Source of the DNA: Planctomycetota bacterium
Lineage (GTDB): Bacteria; Planctomycetota; UBA1135
Direction of reading: 5' to 3'
Assembly: GCA_026421205.1 (NCBI GenBank)
Contig: JAPKBM010000005.1
Span: 25,754-89,753 of the forward strand
DNA: 64,000 nucleotides
The translations under genes and the position numbers were made by a program. Under the pieces are notes generated by a model. It did not search any database and had not been told where the DNA came from. It saw only the letters and a list, made by a program, of their open reading frames with translations. Of this stretch, positions 9,814 through 19,379 are shown one piece after another. Position 1 is the first letter of the stretch, and every line of letters starts with the position of its first letter.

Positions 9814-12800
9814 ATGATGACTGAAATTACAAAAAATGTCGTAACGGAAGAAACCACAGTTCCACCTGCCCCTCCAGCTCCTTCAGTTGGAATGGATCGG
9901 AGTGATGCATTGGTCGTTTCCATCTGTTTGGCTTCTCCAGAAGACTTTAGTTCAGCTTCTTATGGTGAGGTGAAAAAGCCGGAAACAATCAATTACCGTA
10001 CTTTTCGTCCAGAGAAAGACGGTCTGTTCTGTGAGAGGATTTTTGGTCCAGAAAGAGATTACGAGTGTCACTGTGGAAAGTACCGTGGGCAAAAGCACAT
10101 GGGCATTGTTTGTGACAAGTGTGGCGTGATGGTCACGACAAGCCGCGAACGGCGAAAGCGCATGGGCCATATCACTCTTGCTGCTCCGGTGGCACATATT
10201 TGGTTTTTCTCCGTCACGCCAAGTCGCATGGGCAACTTGCTTGGTATGAAGAAGACAGAGTTAGAGCGCGTAATCTATTTTCAAGACTATGTCGTCATTG
10301 AACCAGGTGAGTCTGAGTATAAGAAGTGCCAACTGCTTACGGAGGACGAGTACCGTCGCGCACGTGCGCAGTTTGGATCTTCGTTTACGGCCTCCATGGG
10401 CGCCGAAGCCATTAAGGGGTTGCTTGCCTCGCTGAATCTCGAGTCTTTGTCTCGCGAACTTCGTGAAGATCTTAAAAATTCTAAGTCGAAGCAGAAGCAG
10501 GCCGACATGATTAAGAGGCTTCGCACCATCGAGATGTTGAGGGACTCTGAGAATGACCCAACCTGGATGATTCTTGATGTGGTTCCTGTTATTCCACCGG
10601 AATTGCGGCCTCTTGTTCGTTTGGATTCGGGAAACTTTGCAAGCTCGGACTTGAATGACCTCTATCGTCGCCTCATTAATCGGAATAATCGCTTAAAGCG
10701 TTTGATTGAACTCAAAGCGCCGGAAGTTATTATTCGGAATGAGAAGCGCATGCTTCAGCAGTCGGTGGATGCCTTGTTTGACAATGGTCGTTGTAAGCGT
10801 CAGGTGATGAGCACTTCAAACCAGGCCCTGAAATCATTGACGGACATGATTAAGGGTAAGCAGGGGCGTTTCCGCCTCAACTTGCTCGGCAAGCGAGTTG
10901 ATTACTCCGCACGTTCCGTCATTGTTGTAGGCCCGGAACTTCAATTGCACCAGTGTGGCCTCCCCAAGGTAATTGCGTTGGAGTTGTTTCAACCCTTTAT
11001 CATTCGTCGCTTAAAAGAATTGCGCTTGGCCGAAACTATCAAGGCAGCGAAGAAAATGCTTGAGCGTCGGGAAGATGCGGTATGGGATATTTTGGAAGAG
11101 GTTATTCAGAACCATCCCGTATTGTTAAACCGTGCCCCAACGCTTCACCGCATGGGTATGCAAGCCTTTGAGCCAGTTCTGATTGAGGGCAATGCCATTC
11201 AGATTCACCCTCTTGTTTGTCAGGGTTATAACGCTGACTTCGATGGTGACCAAATGGCCGTTCACCTTCCCCTTTCTTATGAAGCACAGGTGGAAGCATC
11301 AACGCTCATGTTGGCGACGAACAATGTGTTCAGTCCGCAGAGTGGAAACCCTATCATTTCGCCGCACCAGGATATTATTCTTGGCCTTTACTACATTACG
11401 GCGGACCGGGCAAAAAGTCGGAATGAATGGACAGAAGGGAATGGTGCGCAGGGTACCTATAGCACCTTGGATGACGTCCTTTTGGCCTATGCACATGGGC
11501 ACTTAGAAACCCACTCTTCTATCCTGGTTTTGTTTCCGAAGGATTCTGTCTTGGCAGAGTCACGTGGGAATACCTTCCGTGCGTTAACGGAGAGCGAATT
11601 GGTTTTGACTACACCAGGTCGTGTGATTGCCAATGACGCATTTCCTCCTGAGATGCCGTATTACAATTACCCCTTAGATAAAAAGTCGATTCACGGGATA
11701 ATTCATGATTGCCATAATTTAAGTGGTCGCGTTGCTACGTTGATACTTCTAGACACGCTCAAAGCCTTGGGCTTCAAGAGCGCAACACGATCTGGCCTTT
11801 CCTTTGCCAAAGATGACATGCTCATTCCCAAAAAGAAATGGGCGATTATTGCTGCAACGCAGGGGAAAGTCGACAAAGCCCAGAATGACTTTAGGGAGGG
11901 TGCGATTACAGAAACGGAACGTTACGCACAGGTTCTTGACCTTTGGACAGAGGCGCGAGATGCAGTCTCCGATGAACTTCTTGACGAATTAAAAGCAGAG
12001 GTAAGAGATGGTCGCCCGTACTTGAATCCCGTCTACGTCATGGCTCACTCCGGTGCTCGTGGTGGGGTGGATCAAATTCGCCAATTGTCTGGAATGCGAG
12101 GTTTGATGGCAAAGCCAAGTGGCGAAATCATTGAAACACCTATCCGTGCAAACTTCCGAGAAGGCCTACGCGTTTTGGAGTATTTCTCTTCAACCCACGG
12201 TGCTCGAAAAGGCTTGGCGGATACGGCGCTCAAAACGGCAGACTCCGGTTACCTGACAAGAAAGTTAGCCGATGTGGCTCAAAACGTGGTTGTCAACTTG
12301 GATGACTGTGAGACTACAAAGGGTTTGAAGAAAGAGGCTGTTTATAAGGGTGAAAAACTCGTCGTCACGCTCAGTGAAGTGGTTCGGGGCAGAGTTGCCC
12401 GGGATACCATCCGAGATCGCATTACAGATGAGTTGATTGTCGAGGATGGTCAAATCATTTCTCCAACCATTGCCCGCACCATCGAAGAGATGAATATCAC
12501 AAGTATCCGGGTGCGTAGCCCGCTTACCTGTGAAGCCGGCCAAGGTATTTGTGCACGCTGTTACGGCGAGGATTTGGCGCGTGGCGCTATGGTTGAGCAA
12601 GGGCTTGCGGCTGGAATCATTGCCGCGCAGTCCATTGGTGAGCCAGGGACACAGCTGACGATGCGTACTTTCCACATCGGGGGTACGGCAAGTCGGTCGG
12701 TGGAAGTGTCCGATATTAAGGCCCGACGGGGCGGGACGGTGGAGTATTCAAACCTGGTTACGGTAATCAGGCCTTCTGGAGAGTGCATCGCTCTTTCTCG

Positions 12801-14079
12801 AACTGGATGTGTCATTGTTCGTGATGCAAAAGGCAGGGAATTGGACCGTTATGACGTCAGTGTCGGTGGTCGTGTTCACGTGAAGGACGGCGGCAAAGTG
12901 AAAAAAGGCGCTAAAGTTTGTGATTGGGACCCACACTTTCTCCCCATTCTTGCAGAGCATGATGGAACCGTCCACTTCGAAGACGTGGTGGAAGGGCAGA
13001 CTATGCGCGTGGAAGAGGATGAGAAAACAGGCGTGAAGCGCGTCAAAATTGTGGAGTCTCGGGGAGCTCTTCACCCCCAGGTGCTCATCATGGGCGACGA
13101 AGGTGAAGTTTTTCATTATGCAACGTTGCCGGAGAATGCCTACGTCGACGTCAAAGAGGGACAAAAAGTGGAGTCGGGTGCTTTGCTTGCCAAGTCACCG
13201 CGCACCGCTTCCGGTACCGCAGATATTACAGGTGGTTTGCCACGGGTTACCGAGCTCTTTGAAGCACGGATGCCCAAAGAACCAGCCGTGATGTCAGAAA
13301 TTGAGGGGATTGTTGAATTGGGCGACAAGCGTCGCGGAAAACGAATCATCATTGTTCGAAACTCTGAAACGGGGGAAGAGCGAGAGCATCCGGTTCCATT
13401 GACCAAGCACCTTCGCGTTCATACCGGCGACCCCATTCAAATGGGTCAGCCTTTAGTGGATGGTCCTTTGCCGCCCCACGAAATCCTTTCCATTAAGGGG
13501 GAGGAGGCCGTGCAGACTTACCTCGTGGAGCAGATCCAGGCGGTTTATCGTGCGCAGGGTGTGGTCATCAATGACAAGCACATCGAGATTATTGTTTCTC
13601 AGATGATGCGTAAAGTTCAAGTCACCAACCCCGGTGACTCGGAATGGCTCCCCAATTCCTTGGTGGATCGCCACATTTTCCGTACCCGAAGAGAAGAAAT
13701 TGCAGATTCAGGTAAAACCCCGCCGTCGGCCAAACCCCTTTTAATGGGAATTACGAAGGCTTCGGTTCAATCTGAGTCGTTTATCTCGGCAGCATCTTTC
13801 CAGGAGACGACAAAGGTTTTGACCGAAGCGGCTCTCAAGGGGAAGGAAGATACTCTTCAGGGACTTAAGGAAAATGTCATTCTGGGCAATCTGATTCCTG
13901 CGGGAACAGGTTTCCGCGATTTCTTGCGGACCAGTGTTCAGAAGAATATTGACTTCTCCCAGTTTGAAGATGCTTTTGCCACCGCAGAGGGATCTACGGA
14001 CGTGGCCCCTGAAATCCCTTCTGCACCCCCCGTAGAATCCGCTCCTGAGGCCCCCTCACCGGTGGAGGAGGAAGAGTAA
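9814..14079 (+). CDS. rpoC: DNA-directed RNA polymerase subunit beta'
   Basis: 1421 residues. The active-site magnesium loop [12 protein letters not shown] is intact. Zinc site 1 is [21 protein letters not shown] near residue 90. Zinc site 2 uses the Cys in DDCETTKG and the cluster [13 protein letters not shown]. The C-terminal tail (about 35 residues, rich in Pro, Glu and Ala) is disordered and lineage-specific. GGAGAAGGA precedes two adjacent ATGs (9814 and 9817); either may be used. A separate promoter for rpsL begins two bases after the stop. Confidence 0.98.
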   Translation: MMTEITKNVVTEETTVPPAPPAPSVGMDRSDALVVSICLASPEDFSSASYGEVKKPETINYRTFRPEKDGLFCERIFGPERDYECHCGKYRGQKHMGIVCDKCGVMVTTSRERRKRMGHITLAAPVAHIWFFSVTPSRMGNLLGMKKTELERVIYFQDYVVIEPGESEYKKCQLLTEDEYRRARAQFGSSFTASMGAEAIKGLLASLNLESLSRELREDLKNSKSKQKQADMIKRLRTIEMLRDSENDPTWMILDVVPVIPPELRPLVRLDSGNFASSDLNDLYRRLINRNNRLKRLIELKAPEVIIRNEKRMLQQSVDALFDNGRCKRQVMSTSNQALKSLTDMIKGKQGRFRLNLLGKRVDYSARSVIVVGPELQLHQCGLPKVIALELFQPFIIRRLKELRLAETIKAAKKMLERREDAVWDILEEVIQNHPVLLNRAPTLHRMGMQAFEPVLIEGNAIQIHPLVCQGYNADFDGDQMAVHLPLSYEAQVEASTLMLATNNVFSPQSGNPIISPHQDIILGLYYITADRAKSRNEWTEGNGAQGTYSTLDDVLLAYAHGHLETHSSILVLFPKDSVLAESRGNTFRALTESELVLTTPGRVIANDAFPPEMPYYNYPLDKKSIHGIIHDCHNLSGRVATLILLDTLKALGFKSATRSGLSFAKDDMLIPKKKWAIIAATQGKVDKAQNDFREGAITETERYAQVLDLWTEARDAVSDELLDELKAEVRDGRPYLNPVYVMAHSGARGGVDQIRQLSGMRGLMAKPSGEIIETPIRANFREGLRVLEYFSSTHGARKGLADTALKTADSGYLTRKLADVAQNVVVNLDDCETTKGLKKEAVYKGEKLVVTLSEVVRGRVARDTIRDRITDELIVEDGQIISPTIARTIEEMNITSIRVRSPLTCEAGQGICARCYGEDLARGAMVEQGLAAGIIAAQSIGEPGTQLTMRTFHIGGTASRSVEVSDIKARRGGTVEYSNLVTVIRPSGECIALSRTGCVIVRDAKGRELDRYDVSVGGRVHVKDGGKVKKGAKVCDWDPHFLPILAEHDGTVHFEDVVEGQTMRVEEDEKTGVKRVKIVESRGALHPQVLIMGDEGEVFHYATLPENAYVDVKEGQKVESGALLAKSPRTASGTADITGGLPRVTELFEARMPKEPAVMSEIEGIVELGDKRRGKRIIIVRNSETGEEREHPVPLTKHLRVHTGDPIQMGQPLVDGPLPPHEILSIKGEEAVQTYLVEQIQAVYRAQGVVINDKHIEIIVSQMMRKVQVTNPGDSEWLPNSLVDRHIFRTRREEIADSGKTPPSAKPLLMGITKASVQSESFISAASFQETTKVLTEAALKGKEDTLQGLKENVILGNLIPAGTGFRDFLRTSVQKNIDFSQFEDAFATAEGSTDVAPEIPSAPPVESAPEAPSPVEEEE

Positions 14080-14081
14080 TC

Positions 14082-14109
14082 TTGACCTCCTCCCCGAAAT
14101 CGTTAAACT
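14082..14109 (+). promoter_or_regulatory. Promoter of rpsL-rpsG
   Basis: TTGACC (14082-14087), 16-bp spacer, TAAACT (14104-14109), then GTTAC and GCCCTTT. This leaves about 40 bases of leader before rpsL. The core is nearly identical to the tRNA-tuf promoter at 680. Confidence 0.7.
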
Positions 14110-14153
14110 GTTACGCCCTTTCTTCTGGAAAACCCGGAATGTAAGCCTGCATC

Positions 14154-14522
14154 ATGCCAACCATTAATCAACTCGTTCGCCACGGTCGAAAGCCCGTGCG
14201 GAAGAAGTCAAAGAGTCCTGTATTAGACAAATGCCCTCATAAGAGGGGCGTTTGCACTCAGGTAAAGACCATGACCCCAAAGAAGCCGAACTCGGCTCTT
14301 CGGAAGGTCGCTCGTGTTCGCTTGTCTAATGGCAAGGAGATCACGGCATATATCGGTGGTGAAGGCCATAACCTTCAGGAACACTCCATTGTTCTTGTGC
14401 GCGGTGGCCGAGTTCGGGATTTACCGGGTGTTCGCTATCACGTAGTTCGTGGAACCTTGGACTGTGCAGGTGTGGATGATCGGAAGCAGGGTCGCTCTAA
14501 ATACGGAGCCCGGAAAAGCTAA
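14154..14522 (+). CDS. rpsL: 30S ribosomal protein S12
   Basis: 122 residues; sits at the decoding centre and monitors codon-anticodon pairing. Conserved [12 protein letters not shown] (K43) and [13 protein letters not shown] are present, with Asp89 in place for beta-methylthiolation. Residue 88 is Arg (codon 14415-14417) where E. coli has Lys88; K88R is a classical streptomycin-resistance allele. The loop region aligns with E. coli numbering without gaps, so the residue call is firm. ATG follows GCATC, without a clear Shine-Dalgarno. Confidence 0.97.
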   Translation: MPTINQLVRHGRKPVRKKSKSPVLDKCPHKRGVCTQVKTMTPKKPNSALRKVARVRLSNGKEITAYIGGEGHNLQEHSIVLVRGGRVRDLPGVRYHVVRGTLDCAGVDDRKQGRSKYGARKS

Positions 14523-14524
14523 TT

Positions 14525-14998
14525 ATGCCTCGTAGTTTTCGCTCAACACAGAAATACCAGAAGCCTGACCCAAAGTTCGGTTCTCTTCTGGCTACCAAGT
14601 TCATCAATCAGATTATGTCGGATGGCAAAAAATCGGTGGCGATGGACATCTTCTACGAAGCCTGCGAGATGGCCTCAAAGAAATTGGAAGAAGTCACTCC
14701 AGAAGAAGTTTTCTCTCAGGCGTGTGCCAATGTTCGCCCATCGGTAGAAGTCCGCTCAAAGCGAGTTGGTGGCTCCAATTACCAGGTGCCTCGGGAGGTT
14801 TCTCCAAAACGTGCGCAAACCTTGGCCATCCGTTGGATCGTAGGGAATGCGCGTAAGAAGAAGGGCATGCCAATGGCCAAGCGCCTTGCCAGTGAATTCA
14901 CAGATGCTTGTAAAAATACGGGTGCTTCCGTTCAATGGAAAGAGAATGTCCATCGCATGGCCGACGCCAACAAAGCGTATAGTCACTTCGCCTGGTAG
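14525..14998 (+). CDS. rpsG: 30S ribosomal protein S7
   Basis: 157 residues, normal length; initiates assembly of the 30S head. Signatures: FGSLLATKFINQIMSDGKKSVA, VRSKRVGGSNYQVPREV and a basic C-terminal ENVHRMADANKAYSHFAW. The gene follows rpsL by two bases and is closed by a strong terminator, so fusA is not in the same primary transcript, unlike the E. coli str operon. Confidence 0.97.
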   Translation: MPRSFRSTQKYQKPDPKFGSLLATKFINQIMSDGKKSVAMDIFYEACEMASKKLEEVTPEEVFSQACANVRPSVEVRSKRVGGSNYQVPREVSPKRAQTLAIRWIVGNARKKKGMPMAKRLASEFTDACKNTGASVQWKENVHRMADANKAYSHFAW

Positions 14999-15018
14999 AT
15001 TTCTCAGAGTTTTTCCCT

Positions 15019-15049
15019 GTGGGCGGCATTTTTGCCGCCCACTTTTTTT
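15019..15049 (+). terminator. Rho-independent terminator after rpsG
   Basis: Perfect 9-bp stem GTGGGCGGC/GCCGCCCAC with a 6-base loop (ATTTTT), followed directly by seven T. It is the cleanest terminator in the window. Confidence 0.93.
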
Positions 15050-15060
15050 ATTCTAGGCCT

Positions 15061-15522
15061 ATGGAATTAGAAATCATTCTCCTTCGGCTGAATAAGGAGT
15101 CGCCAAAGCGTTGCTCATTGACGCCTTTGCGGGGAAAGTCGGAATACCCGATTCAATGGATTCATTGCTCTCCTGGGGATCTTGTTGAGGTGGGTGAAGT
15201 CACCCTGCTGCACCCCGACGGTGATCGATTGACTCCAGCCGATGCATGCCGTCCACTCTTGCTTGTGGATTCTTCATGGCGGGATTTGCCCAAAGTCCTT
15301 TCGGGTGTACGAGGTACATTGCATCGGCGTCGGCTACCCGTTGAAATGCAGACGGCTTACCCGCGAAAATCAAAGACTTTTAAGGATCCGGATGCTGGCC
15401 TTGCCAGTATTGAAGCACTTCACGCGGCCTGTGCCTTCTTGGGTCGACGTTGGGATGACCTCTTGCATGGATACCACTGGAAAGAGGATTACTTGAGGCT
15501 AAACCAAGGCCTCTTCCCGTAG
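15061..15522 (+). CDS. Tsr3-like (DUF367) putative rRNA aminocarboxypropyltransferase
   Basis: 153 residues from ATG 15061, just after the terminator. The C-terminal two thirds look like the Tsr3/DUF367 family: LLLVDSSWRDLPKVL (family: D-C-S-W), RRLPVEMQTAYPRKSKTF (family: R-x-LP-x-L-x-AANPVNYG) and a helical end SIEALHAACAFLGRRWDDLLHGYHWKEDYLRLNQ (family: EA-x-AAAL, then FxWGxxFxxxN). Archaeal and eukaryal Tsr3 moves the aminocarboxypropyl group of SAM onto small-subunit rRNA in the h31 loop. Position beside rpsG and an EF-G gene fits a ribosome role. The ANPVNYG motif is poorly kept, so the activity is inferred. Recognition is by eye, not by search. Confidence 0.6.
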   Translation: MELEIILLRLNKESPKRCSLTPLRGKSEYPIQWIHCSPGDLVEVGEVTLLHPDGDRLTPADACRPLLLVDSSWRDLPKVLSGVRGTLHRRRLPVEMQTAYPRKSKTFKDPDAGLASIEALHAACAFLGRRWDDLLHGYHWKEDYLRLNQGLFP

Positions 15523-15531
15523 AATTCCTTT

Positions 15532-17595
15532 ATGGCGGTTTCATTGCTCCGGAATATTGGCATCGTGGCACACATTGATGCGGGGAAGACGACGTTAACG
15601 GAGCGTTTTCTTTTTTTGACGGGGGTGGAGCGTCGCATGGGGGAAGTTCATGATGGAGCGGCAACCATGGATTGGATGACGGAAGAGAGAGAACGAGGAA
15701 TCACCATTTCCGCCGCGGCCACCACGTGTCCATGGAGAGGGCACCAGATTCAAATCATTGATACCCCGGGCCATGTTGACTTCACCATTGAGGTTTCTCG
15801 TTCTCTTCGCGTGCTAGATGGGGTCGTAGTGGTTTTGGATGCTGTCGCAGGAGTCCAGGCGCAGACGGAAAATGTACTTCGTCAGGCGGATCTATTTGAA
15901 ATTCCAAGGATTGCATTGATCAATAAAATGGACCGCCCAGGCGCAAATTTCCAGAAGTCCATTCATTCTTTAGAGGAACGGGGGACCATTCCCGTTGTAC
16001 CAGTTCAAATTCCTATGGGGGAAGGTGAGGATTTTGTCGGAGTGATTGACCTCATCAAGCTTCAATCAATCTCATGGGGCGGAGAAAATGGGGAAGTCGT
16101 GGTCACCCAATCTATTCCAGAGTCATTGCTGCGGGCCGCGGAGAAAGGCCGGGATCTCCTTTGTTCCCGTGTTGCCGAAGAGGTTTCGTCTCTCGCTGAC
16201 CTTTACTTGGAAGAGGGAACGCTGAATCCTAAGCAACTCTCCGAAGGCCTACGCGTTGCGGTCCTTCAGAGGAAGCTAGTCCCTGTCTTTGCGGGAGCGG
16301 CCCTTTGTAATAAGGGAGTGCAACCCGTGTTGGATGCCCTTGTGGACTGGATGCCCTCCCCAGAAGACCGTCCATCCGTGAAAGGAAAAAATCCGGCTAC
16401 AGGGGCCCGCTTAGAACGCACACCCAAAGCTAGTGAACCTTTTTGTGCCCTTTGTTTTAAAATCTATCATGAGTCTTTTGGCGACCTAACGTACTTGCGT
16501 ATTTACTCCGGCACTCTCCGAGAAGGGGAGTCCGTCGGCGTCCCTAGGCTTCAGAAAACGGAGCGTGTCGAGAGGCTATTTCGAATGCATGCGGATTCTC
16601 GCGAGGCAATTCCCTCTGCAAGTGCAGGAGAAATTGTGGCCGTGATGGGTTTTAAGCATGCGCAAACGGGGGACACGCTTTGCTCCCTGGAAGAAGAGAT
16701 GCTCTTGGAGGGTTTGGATTTCCCAGACCCCGTCATTCGAATGAGCCTGGAGCCTCGTGAGCCCGCTGACCAAGATTCCTTGACGGCTGCCTTGCGTGTG
16801 GTTGCCAGAGAGGATCCTTCGCTGGTGGTGCAACTCGACGGGGATACCGGGCAAACCGTGATTTCTGGTATGGGAGAGCTCCATTTGGAAATCCTCCTCC
16901 ACCGCCTTGAACGAGACTTTTCTGTCCGACCTTTGGCGGGAAGGCCCCAGGTTTCTAGGAGGGAATTTGTAAAAACTCCACAGCGGGGGGTCGGCCGAGC
17001 AGAGAAGCGAACTCCCGATGGTGGCCAAGCCGTTTCCCTGACCTTGCAGGTCTCGCCAAGCGAGGCCCAGCTCATTCAGTGGCAACCTCATGGAATGGAG
17101 CCCATTCCTGCGGCATTACGGGTGTCTTTGCAAGAAGGCGTCGGGGCAATGGGCCTGACAGGGCCATGGGGTTATCCGCTGTCCGGTGTCACCCTCTCCG
17201 TGGCGGCTTGTGAGTGGACTCCGGGAGACAGCTCACCTTCTTTAGGCCTCCTTTTTGGCGCTTTTACGTCCGCGCTGTCCGATGCCATAAAGGGGAATAC
17301 GGGTTTTTTAGAGCCCGTGATGAATCTTAGCATTCATGTGCCCAAGGAGTTTTTATCCGGAGTATTGGCTGATTTGAGCTCTCGTCAAGCGGAAGTCCTT
17401 TCTGTCAATGCACTTACAGAAGAAGTCTTTGCGCGCGCACCGATGGATTGTCTTTTCTCCTATTCCACTGATTTAAGATCTTTATCCCAAGGGCGCGCTT
17501 CATTTCTTGCTGCCCTCGACGGATTTTCCCCGCTTTTGGGAAGTCGGGAGGCGAAGCTCCTGAAAAGATTAGGCGGTTCGCCTCTTTCTCCTTGA
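15532..17595 (+). CDS. EF-G-like translational GTPase, EF-G2/spdEFG2 type
   Basis: 687 residues at the fusA position after rpsL-rpsG. The G domain is intact: AHIDAGKTT (13-21), RGITI, DTPGHVDF, NKMD. Domains II and III contain GVQPVLDALVDWMPSPEDRP and the EDPSL/SGMGELHLEI blocks. Domain IV lacks the canonical GGRGQYGHV segment and the usual tip. The C-terminal half (LEPVMNLSIHVPKEFLSGVLADLSSRQAEVLSV, then YSTDLRSLSQGRASF) reads closer to mitochondrial EF-G2, which recycles ribosomes with RRF, than to the translocase. I infer a recycling role. A canonical EF-G must be elsewhere in the genome. Confidence 0.8.
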   Translation: MAVSLLRNIGIVAHIDAGKTTLTERFLFLTGVERRMGEVHDGAATMDWMTEERERGITISAAATTCPWRGHQIQIIDTPGHVDFTIEVSRSLRVLDGVVVVLDAVAGVQAQTENVLRQADLFEIPRIALINKMDRPGANFQKSIHSLEERGTIPVVPVQIPMGEGEDFVGVIDLIKLQSISWGGENGEVVVTQSIPESLLRAAEKGRDLLCSRVAEEVSSLADLYLEEGTLNPKQLSEGLRVAVLQRKLVPVFAGAALCNKGVQPVLDALVDWMPSPEDRPSVKGKNPATGARLERTPKASEPFCALCFKIYHESFGDLTYLRIYSGTLREGESVGVPRLQKTERVERLFRMHADSREAIPSASAGEIVAVMGFKHAQTGDTLCSLEEEMLLEGLDFPDPVIRMSLEPREPADQDSLTAALRVVAREDPSLVVQLDGDTGQTVISGMGELHLEILLHRLERDFSVRPLAGRPQVSRREFVKTPQRGVGRAEKRTPDGGQAVSLTLQVSPSEAQLIQWQPHGMEPIPAALRVSLQEGVGAMGLTGPWGYPLSGVTLSVAACEWTPGDSSPSLGLLFGAFTSALSDAIKGNTGFLEPVMNLSIHVPKEFLSGVLADLSSRQAEVLSVNALTEEVFARAPMDCLFSYSTDLRSLSQGRASFLAALDGFSPLLGSREAKLLKRLGGSPLSP

Positions 17596-17619
17596 CCTCT
17601 CGACGCCCTCGGCTAGAAT
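17592..17619 (+). promoter_or_regulatory. Promoter of the S10-spc-alpha run
   Basis: TTGACC (17592-17597), overlapping the EF-G-like stop codon, 16-bp spacer, TAGAAT (17614-17619), then ACTTG and GCCCTTT. The layout is the same as at 680 and 14082. Transcription would start near 17625 and give an 85-base leader. Confidence 0.65.
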
Positions 17620-17639
17620 ACTTGGCCCTTTTTAGGGAT

Positions 17640-17696
17640 AGCTCCGGAAAAACTTTGACCTCACCACGAAATGTGGCGGATAAGTTTTCCGGGGCT
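17640..17696 (+). promoter_or_regulatory. Stem-loop in the S10 operon leader
   Basis: AGCTCCGGAAAAACTT (17640-17655) pairs with AAGTTTTCCGGGGCT (17682-17696): 15 base pairs with one G-T wobble and one bulged A. Its loop holds a second small hairpin, CCAC/GTGG (17664-17676). It ends 13 bases before rpsJ. In E. coli the S10 leader is bound by L4 for autogenous control; this element is well placed for a similar job, but its shape is not the E. coli one. Confidence 0.65.
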
Positions 17697-17709
17697 CAGT
17701 CACATTCTC

Positions 17710-18015
17710 ATGGCAAATCGCATTCAAATCCGTCTCGAGGCTTACGACCACGAGTCCATCGACCAAGCAACGGAATCGATCATCGAAGCTGCTCGTCTTA
17801 CGGGTGTTTCGGTCTCGGGGCCTATCCCACTTCCTACTCGTGTGGAGCGCTACACCGTTTTGCGTTCTCCTCACGTCAACAAAAAGGCTCGTGAACAGTT
17901 TGAGATTAGAACGCATAAGCGTTTGATGTATCTCTTAGAGCCTACCCCACAGACCGTTGATGCGCTAAACCGCCTCGTCTTGTCTGCGGGTGTCGACGTT
18001 CGAATCAAAGTCTGA
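17710..18015 (+). CDS. rpsJ: 30S ribosomal protein S10
   Basis: 101 residues from ATG 17710 ([14 protein letters not shown]); the track's start at 17671 lies in the leader stem. Head protein of the small subunit, also NusE in antitermination. Conserved [36 protein letters not shown]. It is the first gene of the S10 operon and is preceded by its own promoter and leader hairpin. Confidence 0.97.
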   Translation: MANRIQIRLEAYDHESIDQATESIIEAARLTGVSVSGPIPLPTRVERYTVLRSPHVNKKAREQFEIRTHKRLMYLLEPTPQTVDALNRLVLSAGVDVRIKV

Positions 18016-18036
18016 ACGTAGATCTTTCTCCCGCAT

Positions 18037-18080
18037 GACCCCACGGGGTCCGCTGCGACTCACCTCGGCTGGATACCGAG
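18037..18080 (+). promoter_or_regulatory. Two hairpins between rpsJ and rplC
   Basis: GACCC/GGGTC around CACG (18037-18050) and CTCGG/CCGAG around a 7-base loop (18064-18080). The second ends seven bases before the rplC ATG, where it could affect translation initiation. No terminator T-run. Function not established. Confidence 0.4.
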
Positions 18081-18087
18081 CAGAAAC

Positions 18088-18732
18088 ATGTCTGACAATA
18101 AATTCTTACTCGCCCGCAAAAAGGGCATGACACAAATCTTTCGCGAAGACGGCACAGTTGTCCCTGTGACCGTTCTTGAAGCAGGTCCCTGCATGGTGAC
18201 CGGCCTTATGAGCGAAGGGCATCACGGGTATTCCGCTGTGCAGTTGGGCCTAACGCCCGCGCGCGAAAAGCACGTGTCAAAGCCTCAATGGAAGGATTTT
18301 GAGAAGCGCGGTGTCAAAGCTCACCGCATTCTCAGGGAATTTCGTGTCCCTAGTACCGACGGATTTGAGGTTGGGCAAGAGCTTGGCCCTGAGGTCTTCG
18401 AGGTCGGTGACGTAGTCGACGTAGTCGGCAAGTCCAAAGGTAGGGGTTTTGCCAGTGTCATTAAGGCTCATGGTTTTGCCCGTGGTCATGAAACCCACGG
18501 CTCCCACAGTGTGAGAACGCCGGGCTCCATCGGCCAATGTGCGTACCCTGGACGTGTGTTCAAGGGACAGCGTATGGCGCGCCATTATGGAGATGAGCAG
18601 CGCACCGTTAAGAATGCAACGATTGAGGGCGTGGACGTAGAGCGTGGCCTCCTCTTGGTCCGAGGCGGTGTTCCAGGGGCCCCAAACAGTTTGGTTCAGT
18701 TGGCTACGGCCAAAACAGGGAGGCGGGGATAA
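18088..18732 (+). CDS. rplC: 50S ribosomal protein L3
   Basis: 214 residues. Begins KFLLARKKGMTQIFREDGTVVPVTVLEAGPC. The central loop that reaches the peptidyl-transferase centre is GFARGHETHGSHSVRTPGSIGQCAYPGRVFKGQRMARHYGDEQ. The Gln normally methylated by PrmB in this loop aligns with the Gln of IGQCAYPGRVFKGQRM. It is followed by rplD after two bases. Confidence 0.96.
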   Translation: MSDNKFLLARKKGMTQIFREDGTVVPVTVLEAGPCMVTGLMSEGHHGYSAVQLGLTPAREKHVSKPQWKDFEKRGVKAHRILREFRVPSTDGFEVGQELGPEVFEVGDVVDVVGKSKGRGFASVIKAHGFARGHETHGSHSVRTPGSIGQCAYPGRVFKGQRMARHYGDEQRTVKNATIEGVDVERGLLLVRGGVPGAPNSLVQLATAKTGRRG

Positions 18733-18734
18733 TC

Positions 18735-19379
18735 ATGTCGACTATCGCAACATATGATTTGACAACAGGTTCCTCTGGTGAAAGAGAGCTTGCTTTGGAC
18801 TTGGGTGACAAAGTGCTTTACCGCACGATTAAAGACGCCATTGTTCAATACCAAGCAAATCGACGTCAGGGAGATGCACACACGAAGATCCGTACTGAGC
18901 TTGCCGGCCATAAAAAGAAGCCGTGGAAGCAAAAGGGGACGGGCCGCGCACGTGCCGGTGACCGTCGAAGTCCTCTTTGGGTGGGTGGAGCCACCACGTT
19001 TGGTCCTCGGAATAAGCGTCGTTGGGGCTACCATCTTCCAAAGAAGCAGCGCTTGGTCGCTTTGCAAAGCGCACTACTTGGGAAAATCCGAGATGGTGAA
19101 GTGAAGGAAGTCGCGAGCCTTACCTTTGAGGAGCCTTCTTCTAAGGCCGCGCGAAAGATGATTCAAGCTTGCGCCCCTAAGGGAACCGTTCTTGTCCTTT
19201 TGTCTGAACAAGACCGCAATGTTTGGCTGTCTTTCCGTAACTTTCCGAATGTGCGTACCCGTTGCGCAACCGACGTAAACGCTTATGACCTTTTGGCTCA
19301 TAAGTGGGTGTTGGCGCAAGAAGGCGCTTTAGAGGTTGCTGCAAATCGCTTGCCGGCCTCTGTGGGGGATCTATCATGA
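18735..19379 (+). CDS. rplD: 50S ribosomal protein L4
   Basis: 214 residues. Carries the extended exit-tunnel loop KKPWKQKGTGRARAGDRRSPLWVGGATTFGPRNKRRW. In E. coli L4 also represses the S10 operon, which makes the leader stem at 17640 a candidate target. The stop overlaps rplW as ATGA, indicating coupled translation. Confidence 0.96.
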   Translation: MSTIATYDLTTGSSGERELALDLGDKVLYRTIKDAIVQYQANRRQGDAHTKIRTELAGHKKKPWKQKGTGRARAGDRRSPLWVGGATTFGPRNKRRWGYHLPKKQRLVALQSALLGKIRDGEVKEVASLTFEEPSSKAARKMIQACAPKGTVLVLLSEQDRNVWLSFRNFPNVRTRCATDVNAYDLLAHKWVLAQEGALEVAANRLPASVGDLS

